Source: Arthrobacter livingstonensis (GTDB lineage: Bacteria; Actinomycetota; Actinomycetes; Actinomycetales; Micrococcaceae). From it: 64,000 bases of DNA. Below are positions 1 through 8,021 of this stretch, in pieces. The number at the start of each line of letters is the position of its first letter. The first letter of the stretch is position 1. The DNA lies in the NCBI RefSeq assembly GCF_003219815.1, contig NZ_QJVD01000012.1, forward strand, positions 62,001-126,000, given 5' to 3'. The position numbers and the translations under genes are program-made. The notes beneath the pieces were generated by a model. The model was not told where the DNA came from. It did no database searches and saw only the letters and a list, made by a program, of their open reading frames with translations.

Positions 1-1007
1 GCGGCGTCGGCGGAGAAGTCCGTCAACAGGCAGGAGGCCTCGGAGGCGGGCATCGCGTCCTCGGGATCGGAGTGCACCAAACCGATCATTGAATAGGGCA
101 TCGTTTGCACCGCATCGATGAGGGGCGCCCCGGCCGCGCGCATCGGCGCAAGCCAGCGCGCGCCGTCGTCCGCGTTGCCGGTGTACACATACCGAACCGC
201 GACGGTGAACTTTCCGGCCAGCGGTTCGGGAACCCCGGGCATGGGCGGGAGCTGCATGAGGCCCAGCGATGTGGTGGCCTCCGGAGGAAGTGTGGGGCAC
301 CACTGGGACCAGGCGGCAGTGACGTCCGCGACCGAGTCCGTGCCGAAGAACAGGGCGCCGGCGTAAATATAAGGCAGGGGGAGCAGGCTGAATTCAGTGG
401 TCGTGATGATGCCCAGGGACGATTTTCCCCCGCGCAGCCCCCAGAAGAGGTCCGGCTCGGATTTCGCGGTGACGTGGCGGAGGCGGCCGTCGCCGGTGAC
501 GACGTCGAAGGAGCGCACCCGGTCGGAAGCCGCTCCGAAGGTCCGCGCCACGGGGCCGATCCCGCCGCCGCTGGTGTATCCGGCCACGCTGACGCCGGGG
601 GACGAACCGCACAACCCGGCGAGCCCGTGGTCCGCGCAGGCCGCAAGCACGGTTTTCCAGGTGACGCCCGCGCCGGTGCGCGCCCAGCCGCCAGGGTCGA
701 CGGTGCACCCGGCCAATTGCCGCGTATGGACCAGCAGGGCGCCGTCCAGGTCGCTGGCGATCCCGTGCCCCGTGGCCTGCACGGCGACAGCCAGCCCGTT
801 GGCGGCTGCGAACCGGACGGCCTGGACGACGTCGTCGGCGGTGGCTGCCTCGAGAACTGCGGCCGGGCTGGTGCGCACCGCAACGTTCCACGGGGTGGCC
901 AGCTCGGCATAGCCGGGGTCGCCGGCTTCGTAAAGGGTGCCGGCCACGTTGCTGCGCAGTGAATCAAACGCGGCCAACCGACCCGTCTGGTGTCCAATGG
1001 GTTCCAT
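1..1007 (-). CDS. FAD-linked oxidase, BBE/PCMH type (partial)
   Basis: Flavoprotein oxidase of the berberine-bridge-enzyme/PCMH family; the gene runs off the left edge of the window, so only about 335 N-terminal residues are present. The FAD-binding domain spans roughly residues 45-215. A TGHG motif places the usual flavin-linking histidine at His81, and a GLCGSSPG motif places Cys133 where the second covalent link sits in bicovalent members, so bicovalent flavin attachment is plausible. The ATG at 1007 is preceded by a good ribosome site (GGAGGAG). The substrate cannot be told; family members oxidise sugars, alkaloids or other alcohols. It is followed by nothing visible and preceded by a DoxX-like gene on the same strand. 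Confidence 0.88.
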   Translation of the reverse strand, partial: MEPIGHQTGRLAAFDSLRSNVAGTLYEAGDPGYAELATPWNVAVRTSPAAVLEAATADDVVQAVRFAAANGLAVAVQATGHGIASDLDGALLVHTRQLAGCTVDPGGWARTGAGVTWKTVLAACADHGLAGLCGSSPGVSVAGYTSGGGIGPVARTFGAASDRVRSFDVVTGDGRLRHVTAKSEPDLFWGLRGGKSSLGIITTTEFSLLPLPYIYAGALFFGTDSVADVTAAWSQWCPTLPPEATTSLGLMQLPPMPGVPEPLAGKFTVAVRYVYTGNADDGARWLAPMRAAGAPLIDAVQTMPYSMIGLVHSDPEDAMPASEASCLLTDFSADA

Positions 1008-1107
1008 GTCTTCTCCTCCAAGGTGCGGCCGCGCTACACGATGGATGAGACCTATGGCGGCCTATGCCTAGGATGCCATTGAAGTGGTGGTGTGGCCAGT
1101 GCCCCCT

Positions 1108-1518
1108 TTACTTGCGCTTGCGGTGGAAGATCAACGCAATGGCAATCCCGACCATCCAAATGTCCTTGGCCATGGCCGTGCCGGCGGCTGTGGGGCGGAC
1201 GCCGTCCGCCTCGGTCATGCCGGGGGACTTCAGGTACGTGGCGAAGAGGCCGCCGGAAAACGCGGCGAGGGCCAGGCCCGCCAGCCGGGAGGGGATGAAG
1301 GGGGTGAGAATGAAGGTGCCCAGGCCGATCTCCGCGGCGCTGAGGTACTTCCCGAACTGGGCCGGCTCCAGGGCCGCGGCCTGCGGGATGACGCGGGCCG
1401 CTGCGCCCTGCAGCCCGGCCGCGTGCTCAGGGTCCAGATGGAGCTTGCCGATGCCGGAATTGAGGATGAAGGCTCCCGTTGCCAGCCGGAGTGCGGCGTT
1501 GCCGATGCTGAAACCCAT
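1108..1518 (-). CDS. DoxX-like small integral membrane protein
   Basis: A 136-residue hydrophobic protein with about four membrane segments and a basic C-terminal end (HRKRK). The N-terminal pattern RLATGAFILNSGIGKL and the overall spacing fit the DoxX/DoxX-like superfamily of small quinone-associated or redox-associated membrane proteins, whose precise functions are mostly unknown. The ATG at 1518 follows an AAGGGAGA ribosome site. It lies on the same strand as the BBE-type oxidase, 100 bases upstream of it, so co-transcription is possible but unproven. Confidence 0.8.
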   Translation of the reverse strand: MGFSIGNAALRLATGAFILNSGIGKLHLDPEHAAGLQGAAARVIPQAAALEPAQFGKYLSAAEIGLGTFILTPFIPSRLAGLALAAFSGGLFATYLKSPGMTEADGVRPTAAGTAMAKDIWMVGIAIALIFHRKRK

Positions 1519-1630
1519 GGTGTTCTCCCTTGAGGCGTTGCTCGAAATGGTGTCGAAGTTCAGCCTAGGGATTCGCCGGCGCCATGGCTAGTCATTCTCC
1601 CGGTGTGGACGGCGCGTCAGCACGCGCGGG

Positions 1631-1690
1631 GGCGTGCCAAGCTGTCCACGGCGTAGTAAATTTCCCACGCCGCCGCTGGCTTGGCACGCC
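1631..1690. terminator. Inverted repeat downstream of the TetR gene
   Basis: Perfect 12-base arms (GGCGTGCCAAGC at 1631-1642 and its complement at 1679-1690) flank a 36-base loop, just beyond the stop of the minus-strand TetR gene. No clear T-run follows, so it may be a structured 3' end or a factor-dependent terminator. Confidence 0.4.
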
Positions 1691-1701
1691 GTCGGCGTAT
1701 G

Positions 1702-2427
1702 TCAGCGCGTGGCGGACGCCAGCGTCGCCGCCAGCCCGGCCACCATGGCGTCCAGGCCCAGCGCGAAGGCGGCGTCGGCGTCGTTGTGCCCTGCCGGATT
1801 CCCGCGCCGGGCGACGGCGGCCGTGAAGTGGGGCGCCGCGTCCTCCAGCTCACCGGTGGCAAAGATATCCCCGGGGGCATTCACGTCGTACGCGGAGCCG
1901 AAGACAAACGACTCAAGCGCCACGATCGCGTTGATGATTCGCTCCTGCGGCCAGCCTGCCCGCAGGAAGCCGTCCGTCACGGCCTCGTACATCGTGATGG
2001 TCTGCGGCGCATTGGTCACGGGCAGCAGCGCAATGACGGGGATCAGCGGCAGATGAGCTGAGAAGACGTCCCGGTACGAATGCGCCCACAGCCGGACCGC
2101 CTCCTCCCACGGCCTCTCGGTGAATGCCGAAACGTCCACCCTGCCCATGAGGGCGTCCTCGACCAGCAGCAGCACGTCCTGCTTGGAACTGACGTGGTTG
2201 TACAGGGCCGACGGCGCCACATTCAGCGACTTGGCGAGCCCGGACATGGTGAGGGCCTTGTAGCCGTCGCGCGTCACCAGCCGCAGTGCCGCCCGGGTGA
2301 TCTGCGCATGGCCCAGCAGGGCGCGCGGGGGCCGGCCGGCCCGGCGTGGTGCGGTTTTGGTGCCGACACCCTTTACCGGCACCGGCGGCATTGGCGCTGG
2401 CTTCCCGGACACTGCACTTTCGGACAC
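1702..2427 (-). CDS. TetR-family transcriptional regulator, probably of putrescine oxidase
   Basis: A 241-residue one-component regulator. After a basic, proline-rich leader (residues 1-35) there is a TetR-type helix-turn-helix around residues 40-85 (ITRAALRLVTRDGYKALTMS, then LAKSLNVAPSALYNHVSSK). The C-terminal two thirds resemble the TetR_C ligand/dimer domain. It is divergent from the putrescine oxidase gene, and the 150-base gap holds two palindromes, which suggests it represses that gene in response to a polyamine or amine; this role is inferred from position only. An alternative start at Met13 would remove part of the leader. Confidence 0.85.
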   Translation of the reverse strand: MSESAVSGKPAPMPPVPVKGVGTKTAPRRAGRPPRALLGHAQITRAALRLVTRDGYKALTMSGLAKSLNVAPSALYNHVSSKQDVLLLVEDALMGRVDVSAFTERPWEEAVRLWAHSYRDVFSAHLPLIPVIALLPVTNAPQTITMYEAVTDGFLRAGWPQERIINAIVALESFVFGSAYDVNAPGDIFATGELEDAAPHFTAAVARRGNPAGHNDADAAFALGLDAMVAGLAATLASATR

Positions 2428-2508
2428 TGCACGCTCCCCTTCGTTGCCGGTGAGCCGACCGGCGCAAATTATTTTCCCGCACCCGTTTACCTTTCGGGGT
2501 GACGTCGA

Positions 2509-2536
2509 TTACAGTATATTGTAAATGAACGTCATT
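2509..2536. promoter_or_regulatory. Two adjoining palindromes in the TetR / putrescine oxidase gap
   Basis: A 16-base near-palindrome, TTACAGTATATTGTAA (2509-2524), overlaps a TATATT that could serve as a -10 box, and is followed by AATGA-ACG-TCATT (2524-2536) with perfect 5-base arms. Position between divergent regulator and oxidase makes them good operator candidates. Confidence 0.5.
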
Positions 2537-2580
2537 CATTTAGTGAAACGGCTCACCAGCCGGTCACGGGAGAGGGAAAC

Positions 2581-3957
2581 ATGGGCACCACAGAAATTTT
2601 GCAGCGCGACGTCGTCATCATCGGGGCCGGTCCGTCCGGGCTGACGGCGGCGCATGAACTGACCAAGGCCGGCCTCTCAGTGGCCGTCATCGAGGCGCGG
2701 GACCGCGTGGGCGGGCGCACCTGGTCCAACACGATCGACGGCGCCTGGCTGGAAATCGGCGGCCAGTGGGTCTCCCCGGACCAGACCGCCCTGATCGGCC
2801 TGCTCGAGGAGCTGGGTCTGGACACCTATTCCCGCTACCGCGACGGCGACAGCGTCTACGTTGCCCCGGATGGCACCCGCACCCGCTACACCGGCGAGAT
2901 GTTCCCGGTCGCACCGGACACGCAAGCCGAGATGAACAAGCTCATCGACACGATGGACGACCTCGCAGCGCTCATGGACCCGGAAAAGCCCTGGGACCAT
3001 CCGGCGGCCCGCGAACTGGACACCATCTCCTTCCACCACTGGCTGCGCACGCAGTCCACCGACGAGGAGGCCTGCAACAACATCGGCCTGTTCATCGCCG
3101 GCGGCATGCTCACCAAGCCCGCCCACGCATTCTCGGCACTGCAGGCCGTCTTCATGGCATCCTCCGCCGGCTCCTTCACCAACCTCGTGGACGACAACTT
3201 CATCCTCGACAAGCGCGTGGTGGGGGGCATGCAGGGCGTATCCCTGGCCATCGCGGAGAAGCTCGGCGCCGACGTGATCCTCAATTCACCGGCCCGCACC
3301 GTCCGCTGGGAAGAGGCCGACGGCGGCTGGCTCGCCACCGTGGTCAGCGACAACGCCACCGTCACCGCCAAGCGCGTGGTCATGGCCGTGCCGCCGAACC
3401 TGTACAGCCGCGTCTCGTTCGACCCGCCGCTGCCGCGCCGCCAGCACCAGATGCACCAGCACCAGTCCCTGGGCTTCGTCATTAAGGTCCACGCCGTCTA
3501 CGAAACCCCGTTCTGGCGCGAAGACGGGCTCTCCGGCACCGGCTTCAGTGCATCCTCGCTGGTTCAGGAGGTCTACGACAACACGAACTTCCAGGATCCC
3601 CGCGGCACCCTGGTCGGCTTCATCTCCGACGAAAAGGCCGACTACGCGTTCACCCTGTCGCCCGAGCAGCGCAAGAAGGAAATCACGGCCTCGCTCGCCG
3701 AGTTCCTGGGCGACGCCGCCCTGGAGCCCGTGGTCTACTACGAATCCGACTGGGGCACCGAGGAATGGACCCGCGGCGCCTACGCCGCCAGCTACGACCT
3801 CGGCGGCCTGCACCGCTACGGCCCCGACCAGCTCACGCCCGTTGGCCCCATCCACTGGTCCTGTTCCGACCTGGCGGCCGAGGGCTACCAGCACGTGGAC
3901 GGCGCCGTCCGCATGGGCCAGTTCACCGCCGCGAAGCTGATCGCGGACCTGGCGTAG
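2581..3957 (+). CDS. puo: Putrescine oxidase (flavin monoamine oxidase family)
   Basis: FAD-dependent amine oxidase of 458 residues that would convert putrescine and O2 to 4-aminobutanal, ammonia and H2O2. The Rossmann motif IGAGPSGL is at residues 15-22, followed by the EARDRVGGRTW motif near 39-49, and the substrate domain carries GGQWVSPDQ. Long stretches (for example SFHHWLR, NNIGLFIAGGMLTKPAHAFS, RRQHQMHQHQSLG) agree with remembered Micrococcus/Kocuria and Rhodococcus putrescine oxidases, which is why I name it beyond monoamine oxidase. The start has a GAGAGGG ribosome site. It is divergent from a TetR gene and followed by a stress protein and a permease, a plausible polyamine uptake and oxidation module. 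Confidence 0.92.
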   Translation: MGTTEILQRDVVIIGAGPSGLTAAHELTKAGLSVAVIEARDRVGGRTWSNTIDGAWLEIGGQWVSPDQTALIGLLEELGLDTYSRYRDGDSVYVAPDGTRTRYTGEMFPVAPDTQAEMNKLIDTMDDLAALMDPEKPWDHPAARELDTISFHHWLRTQSTDEEACNNIGLFIAGGMLTKPAHAFSALQAVFMASSAGSFTNLVDDNFILDKRVVGGMQGVSLAIAEKLGADVILNSPARTVRWEEADGGWLATVVSDNATVTAKRVVMAVPPNLYSRVSFDPPLPRRQHQMHQHQSLGFVIKVHAVYETPFWREDGLSGTGFSASSLVQEVYDNTNFQDPRGTLVGFISDEKADYAFTLSPEQRKKEITASLAEFLGDAALEPVVYYESDWGTEEWTRGAYAASYDLGGLHRYGPDQLTPVGPIHWSCSDLAAEGYQHVDGAVRMGQFTAAKLIADLA

Positions 3958-3964
3958 GACTCGT

Positions 3965-4065
3965 GGTGGTGGACCGGCATTCCCTCGGTCGCTATCCGAC
4001 GCGTCGGCCGCGGGCGGCCTTTGGCGTCTCCTTTACGCGACCTACGGAAACACCGGTCCACCACC
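3965..4065. repeat. Nested inverted repeat of about 100 bases
   Basis: Outer arms of 13 bases (GGTGGTGGACCGG at 3965-3977; complement at 4053-4065) enclose second arms containing GGTCGC (3987-3992) and GCGACC (4037-4042), and inside them the self-complementary CCGACGCGTCGG (3996-4007). It fills most of the gap between puo and the stress protein gene. It could be a terminator or a small non-coding mobile repeat; see the comparable structure at 46107-46235. Confidence 0.6.
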
Positions 4066-4150
4066 TCGCCATTGGAACGCCGCAGTCGCGATCCGGTTGC
4101 GGCGGATTCACCCGGCATGATCATGACAAAGACGTCCAAGGAGGACACTT

Positions 4151-5083
4151 ATGCGTTTCGTAGTCGGATACACGGCCAACGCCCGGGGCGGCGACGCGGT
4201 CAACCTGGCGGTGGCACTGGCACGCAGCCAGGGTGCCTCCCTTGACCTGGTCATGGTGCTGCCGGAGGACTCGCCGTACAACGGCGCCTACCCGCCCGAG
4301 TCGGGCTTTGAGTCCATCCTGGCCGGGCAGTTGGCGGCCTGGCTGGACGAGGGCCTGGCCCTGGTCCCGGCGGACGTGCCCGCCAAGGCGCACATCCGCC
4401 GCGGCGAATCGGAGGCGGAGGCCCTCATCAGCGCCGCCGTCGAACTGGACGCGGCCATGCTGGTCATCGGGGCCAGCAGCACGGGGCCGTTCAAGCGGTT
4501 CTCCATCGGCTCGGTGGCCGGCGCCCTGCTGCACGCGTCCACGGTGCCGGTGGTCCTGGCCCCGACCGGGTACAGCCGCACCAAGCCCATCACCCGCCTG
4601 ACATGTGCGCTGGGGACCCGGGCCGGCGCCGAGGACGTGCTGCGCACCGGCATCGCCATGGCCAGGCGCCGGCCCCTGCCGCTGCGCCTGGTCTCGCTCG
4701 TGGCGCTTGGCGCGGACGACGCCGGTGCCACCGTTGATGACGCCAGGAACCACCTGAGCGCCGTCGCCCAGGCCAGCCGGGGCGTGGACCCGGCGTCTCT
4801 GGACAAACTCGACATCGACGTCGTGGTTGGACGCGGCCGCACCATCGAAGACGCAGTGGACCGCCTGAACTGGAAGGCCGGGGAGCTGCTGCTGATCGGC
4901 TCCAGCAGGCTGGCCCACAACAAGTCGATCTTCCTCGGCGCCACCGCCAACCGCATCCTGCGCGCGCTCCCGGTCCCCATGATTGTGGTGCCCCGCAACC
5001 ATGAGTTCCAATCCGACGAGCTTTTCCACACAACCCAGGTCCCCGTCGTTGACGCCGCCGGACCCACAGAGGTGAGCAAATGA
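4151..5083 (+). CDS. Tandem universal stress protein (two UspA domains)
   Basis: A 310-residue cytoplasmic protein made of two UspA domains (about residues 1-145 and 155-300). Each carries the C-terminal nucleotide-binding pattern: IGASSTGPFKRFSIGSVAGALL in the first (written with its Gly-rich loop near residue 115) and IGSSRLAHNKSIFLGA in the second. The start has a strong AAGGAGG site. Its last four bases overlap the ATG of the permease, indicating translational coupling. Two-domain Usp proteins are often paired with transporters; a role in modulating the permease is inference only. Confidence 0.92.
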   Translation: MRFVVGYTANARGGDAVNLAVALARSQGASLDLVMVLPEDSPYNGAYPPESGFESILAGQLAAWLDEGLALVPADVPAKAHIRRGESEAEALISAAVELDAAMLVIGASSTGPFKRFSIGSVAGALLHASTVPVVLAPTGYSRTKPITRLTCALGTRAGAEDVLRTGIAMARRRPLPLRLVSLVALGADDAGATVDDARNHLSAVAQASRGVDPASLDKLDIDVVVGRGRTIEDAVDRLNWKAGELLLIGSSRLAHNKSIFLGATANRILRALPVPMIVVPRNHEFQSDELFHTTQVPVVDAAGPTEVSK

Positions 5084-6612
5084 CTACCCCCAAGATTGTC
5101 AAGAACGCCACGGGCGACCACGGCCTGAGCGAGAAGGGCCTGAAGGCCGGATCCGTCGGCCTGATCGGCGCCGTCGTGATCGGCATTTCCTGCATCGCGC
5201 CCGCCTATACGCTGACCGCTGCCCTGGGCCCCACGGTGTCCGAGGTGGGCGTGCACCTGCCGGCGATCTTCCTGGTTGGCTTCATCCCCATGCTGCTGGT
5301 GGCGCTGGGCTACCGGGAACTGAACAATGCCATGCCCGACGCCGGCACCTCCTTTACCTGGGTGACGCGTGCCTTTGGCCCCTGGCTGGGCTGGATGGGC
5401 GGGTGGGGCCTGATTGCGGCCACCATCATTGTGCTGTCCAACCTGGCGGCCGTGGCGGTGGACTTTTTCTACCTGATGCTGGCGCAGATCTTCTCCAACC
5501 CGTCGCTGGCGGACCTCACCCGCGTGCTGCCGCTGAACATCGCCACCACGCTGGTGTTCATCGCCGGGGCATGCTGGATCTCCTACCGCGGGATGGAAAC
5601 CACCAAGGCGTTCCAGTACATTCTGGTGGCGTTCCAGCTGCTGGTGCTGGGCTGGTTCGCCATTGCGGCGTTTGCCCACGTGGCCAACGGCACGGCCTTT
5701 GACGCCACCGTCATCTCGGCGGACTGGTTCAACCCCTTCGCCGTGGGGTCCTTCTCGCAGTTCGCTGCGGGCGTCTCGCTGTCCATCTTCATCTTCTGGG
5801 GCTGGGACGTCACGCTGACCATGAATGAGGAAACAAAGAACCCGGAGAAGACGCCCGGCCGCGCGGCCACCGTCACGGTGGTGGTGATTGTGATCATCTA
5901 CATGGTTGTTTCGCTGGCAACGCTGTCCTTTGCGGGCATTGGCACCACGGGGCTGGGCGCCGGAAACCCGGAGAACCAGGGCAGTATTTTCGCCGTGCTG
6001 GCCGGCCCCGTCATGGGTCCGTTCGCCATCCTGATGTCGCTGGCCATCCTCAGCTCCTCGGCCGCGTCCCTGCAGTCGACGTTTGTCTCCCCGGCAAGGA
6101 CGCTGCTGTCCATGGGCCACTACAAGGCACTGCCCGGCAGCTTCAGCAAGATCAGCCCCACCCACAAGTCACCCAGTTACGCCACCATCGCAGCAGCCAT
6201 TGCCGCCGCCGGGTTTTACATCATCACCCGGACCCTGTCGGAGAACGCCCTGTGGGACACCATCACCGCCCTGGGCATGATGATCTGCTTCTACTACGGC
6301 GTCACGGCGCTGGCCTGTGTCTGGTACTTCCGCGCCGAGGCCTTCCACGGCGTGCGGAACTTCCTGTTCAAGTGGCTGGCCCCGCTCATTGGCGGGGTGA
6401 TCCTGCTGGTCATGTTCTTCAAGACCGCCTACGACTCCATGGATCCGTCCTACGGTTCCGGCTCCAACATTGGCGGGCTGGGCCTGGTGTTCATCCTGGG
6501 TATCGGCGTGATCCTGCTCGGAGCCGTGTTGATGCTGATCATGAACTGGCGCCACCCGGAGTTCTTCAGGGGCCAGGTCCTCAGCCGCACCAGCCAGGTC
6601 TACAACCCGTAA
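5080..6612 (+). CDS. APC-superfamily amino acid/polyamine permease
   Basis: A 510-residue inner-membrane transporter with about 12 hydrophobic segments. The first segment contains VVIGISCIAPAYTLTA, matching the substrate-binding break in helix 1 of the APC fold, and the loop NEETKNPEKTPGRA sits where APC members have a conserved charged loop. It overlaps the upstream stress protein gene by four bases (ATGA). Location behind putrescine oxidase suggests import of putrescine or a related amine or amino acid, but the sequence alone does not fix the substrate. Confidence 0.9.
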   Translation: MTTPKIVKNATGDHGLSEKGLKAGSVGLIGAVVIGISCIAPAYTLTAALGPTVSEVGVHLPAIFLVGFIPMLLVALGYRELNNAMPDAGTSFTWVTRAFGPWLGWMGGWGLIAATIIVLSNLAAVAVDFFYLMLAQIFSNPSLADLTRVLPLNIATTLVFIAGACWISYRGMETTKAFQYILVAFQLLVLGWFAIAAFAHVANGTAFDATVISADWFNPFAVGSFSQFAAGVSLSIFIFWGWDVTLTMNEETKNPEKTPGRAATVTVVVIVIIYMVVSLATLSFAGIGTTGLGAGNPENQGSIFAVLAGPVMGPFAILMSLAILSSSAASLQSTFVSPARTLLSMGHYKALPGSFSKISPTHKSPSYATIAAAIAAAGFYIITRTLSENALWDTITALGMMICFYYGVTALACVWYFRAEAFHGVRNFLFKWLAPLIGGVILLVMFFKTAYDSMDPSYGSGSNIGGLGLVFILGIGVILLGAVLMLIMNWRHPEFFRGQVLSRTSQVYNP

Positions 6613-6653
6613 CCCGGGCTTTGCTTCGGATGGCAGGTACCGTGAACCCGGTG

Positions 6654-7043
6654 TCAGCTCTTCGGGCGGCGGGCCGCCTCGCGCTCCTTGGCCAGCTTCG
6701 CTTCGGCACGGGCCTTGGCGTGCACGGCGCGTTCCTCCACCAGCCACGCCGGGGGAGCCTGGAGCAGCGCGGTGATCTCCGCCGTCGTGAGCGGCTCAGT
6801 AATGTCCGAGCGGTTCAGGCCGCCAATGGAAATGTTCAGCTTCTGGGCCACCACCTGGCGCGGGTGCGGGCCGTTGCGGCGCAGCTCCTCCAACCAGGCC
6901 GGCGGATTCTCCTGCAAAACCTTGAAATCCTCCCGGATGATCGCGCTTTCTTGAAATTCCGCGGGGGCGGCGGGCAGGTGGATGCCCAGCTTCTTGGCCG
7001 CGGTGGCGGACTTCATGGCTTGGGGCGACGGTTCAATGGTCAT
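6654..7043 (-). CDS. DUF5997 family protein
   Basis: A small soluble 129-residue protein with the pattern SATAAKKLGIHLPAAP near the N-terminus, a middle stretch with NPPAWLEELRRNGPHPRQVVAQKL, and a charged, alanine-rich C-terminal helix. This is the signature of actinobacterial DUF5997 proteins, whose function is unknown. It is transcribed divergently from a LysR-like substrate-domain protein, 67 bases apart. The two are neighbours in other actinobacteria, to my recollection, so a functional link is likely. Confidence 0.82.
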   Translation of the reverse strand: MTIEPSPQAMKSATAAKKLGIHLPAAPAEFQESAIIREDFKVLQENPPAWLEELRRNGPHPRQVVAQKLNISIGGLNRSDITEPLTTAEITALLQAPPAWLVEERAVHAKARAEAKLAKEREAARRPKS

Positions 7044-7110
7044 GGTTCAAGGGTACCGGTACCGGTGCCGGCACAGTGCCCCAGGGGATGCAGTGCGTTA
7101 GGGTAAACAA

Positions 7111-7926
7111 GTGCCTGAAACCCGCGAACTTACAGTGACCTTTGTCCCGGGAGTGACCCCCGGGAAGTGGATCCACCGCTGGGAGGAACGCATGCCGGAT
7201 GTGGCCCTCCAGTCACACCCCGTGGCGGAATCCCGCCAGCTCGACGCCGTGCGCGCTGGCGAGGCGGACATGGCCTTTGTCCGGCTGCCCGTGGACAAGG
7301 CCGGCCTGAACGTCATTCCGCTCTATACTGAGCTGTCAGTGGTGGTGGCGCCCAAGGACCATCCGATCGCCGCGTTTGAGGAAATCGCCGTCGAGGAACT
7401 GGCCGACGAGTACCTGCTGGCGGACCCCGACGACTTCCCCGCCTGGCGGGACACCTCCACCGAAATCCGTGAAGGCACGCGCAAACCGCTGCCGGAAATG
7501 GCTTCCGCGGAGGAGGCCCTGGACCTGGTGGAGGCCGGCCTGGGCATCTTGATTTTGCCCATGTCCGTGGCCCGCCACTTCAACCGCAAGGCGCTGCGGG
7601 CGCGCGTGGTGACGGGCATCCCGGAATCCGGGATCGGCCTGGCCTGGCTCCAGTCCGACGTGCCCCTCCCGGACGGCTTTGACGCCGTCATCGAGGAATT
7701 CATCGGCGTGGTGCGCGGGCGCGGGAGGAACAGCTCGCGCCAGCCGTCTGTGCAGGCCAAGCAGGATGCGGCCCCCAAGAAGGGTGCCAAGGGTGCTGCA
7801 AAAAGTACGACGCCGGGCGCCGGCGGTGCCAAGGGCAAGAGCGCAGCCGGAAAGGGCGGTCCCACGTTGCGCGGGGGCGGGCGCCCCGGCGGCAAAGCCC
7901 GGGCACAAAAGCGCGGCCGGCGCTAG
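7111..7926 (+). CDS. LysR substrate-binding-domain protein lacking the HTH, with a basic tail
   Basis: A 271-residue protein whose residues 5-205 match the LysR-type co-inducer domain: a first lobe (ELTVTFVPGV, LDAVRAGEADMAFVRLP), PLYTELSVVVAPKDHPIA, and a closing ALDLVEAGLGILILP. It starts directly with this domain, at a GTG, so the usual N-terminal winged helix-turn-helix is absent. The last 60 residues are rich in Lys, Arg, Gly and Ala, which could bind nucleic acid. Whether it acts as a regulator or a ligand sensor is unknown. It faces the DUF5997 gene divergently. Confidence 0.85.
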   Translation: MPETRELTVTFVPGVTPGKWIHRWEERMPDVALQSHPVAESRQLDAVRAGEADMAFVRLPVDKAGLNVIPLYTELSVVVAPKDHPIAAFEEIAVEELADEYLLADPDDFPAWRDTSTEIREGTRKPLPEMASAEEALDLVEAGLGILILPMSVARHFNRKALRARVVTGIPESGIGLAWLQSDVPLPDGFDAVIEEFIGVVRGRGRNSSRQPSVQAKQDAAPKKGAKGAAKSTTPGAGGAKGKSAAGKGGPTLRGGGRPGGKARAQKRGRR

Positions 7927-7951
7927 CGTCACACTGGCATCGCGGTGCATC

Positions 7952-8006
7952 GAGTGGGCAGTAGTGGCCAGTGTTTTTCGAAACCATCCGCCACTACTGC
8001 CCACTC
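7952..8006. terminator. Bidirectional hairpin between convergent genes
   Basis: Perfect 17-base arms (7952-7968 and 7990-8006, first arm beginning GAGTGGGCAGTAGTGG) around a 21-base loop lie exactly between the converging LysR-domain gene and the MFS gene. A short AT-rich stretch (AATTTA) follows on the plus strand. Confidence 0.65.
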
Positions 8007-8021
8007 AATTTAGGGAAGTGG

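Noticed and set aside
4288-6165. 625-codon open frame on the minus strand opposite the Usp and APC genes
   Set aside because: Composition is repetitive Gly/Gln/His/Arg-rich, lies antisense to two clear genes and shows no family motif; typical shadow frame in high-GC DNA.
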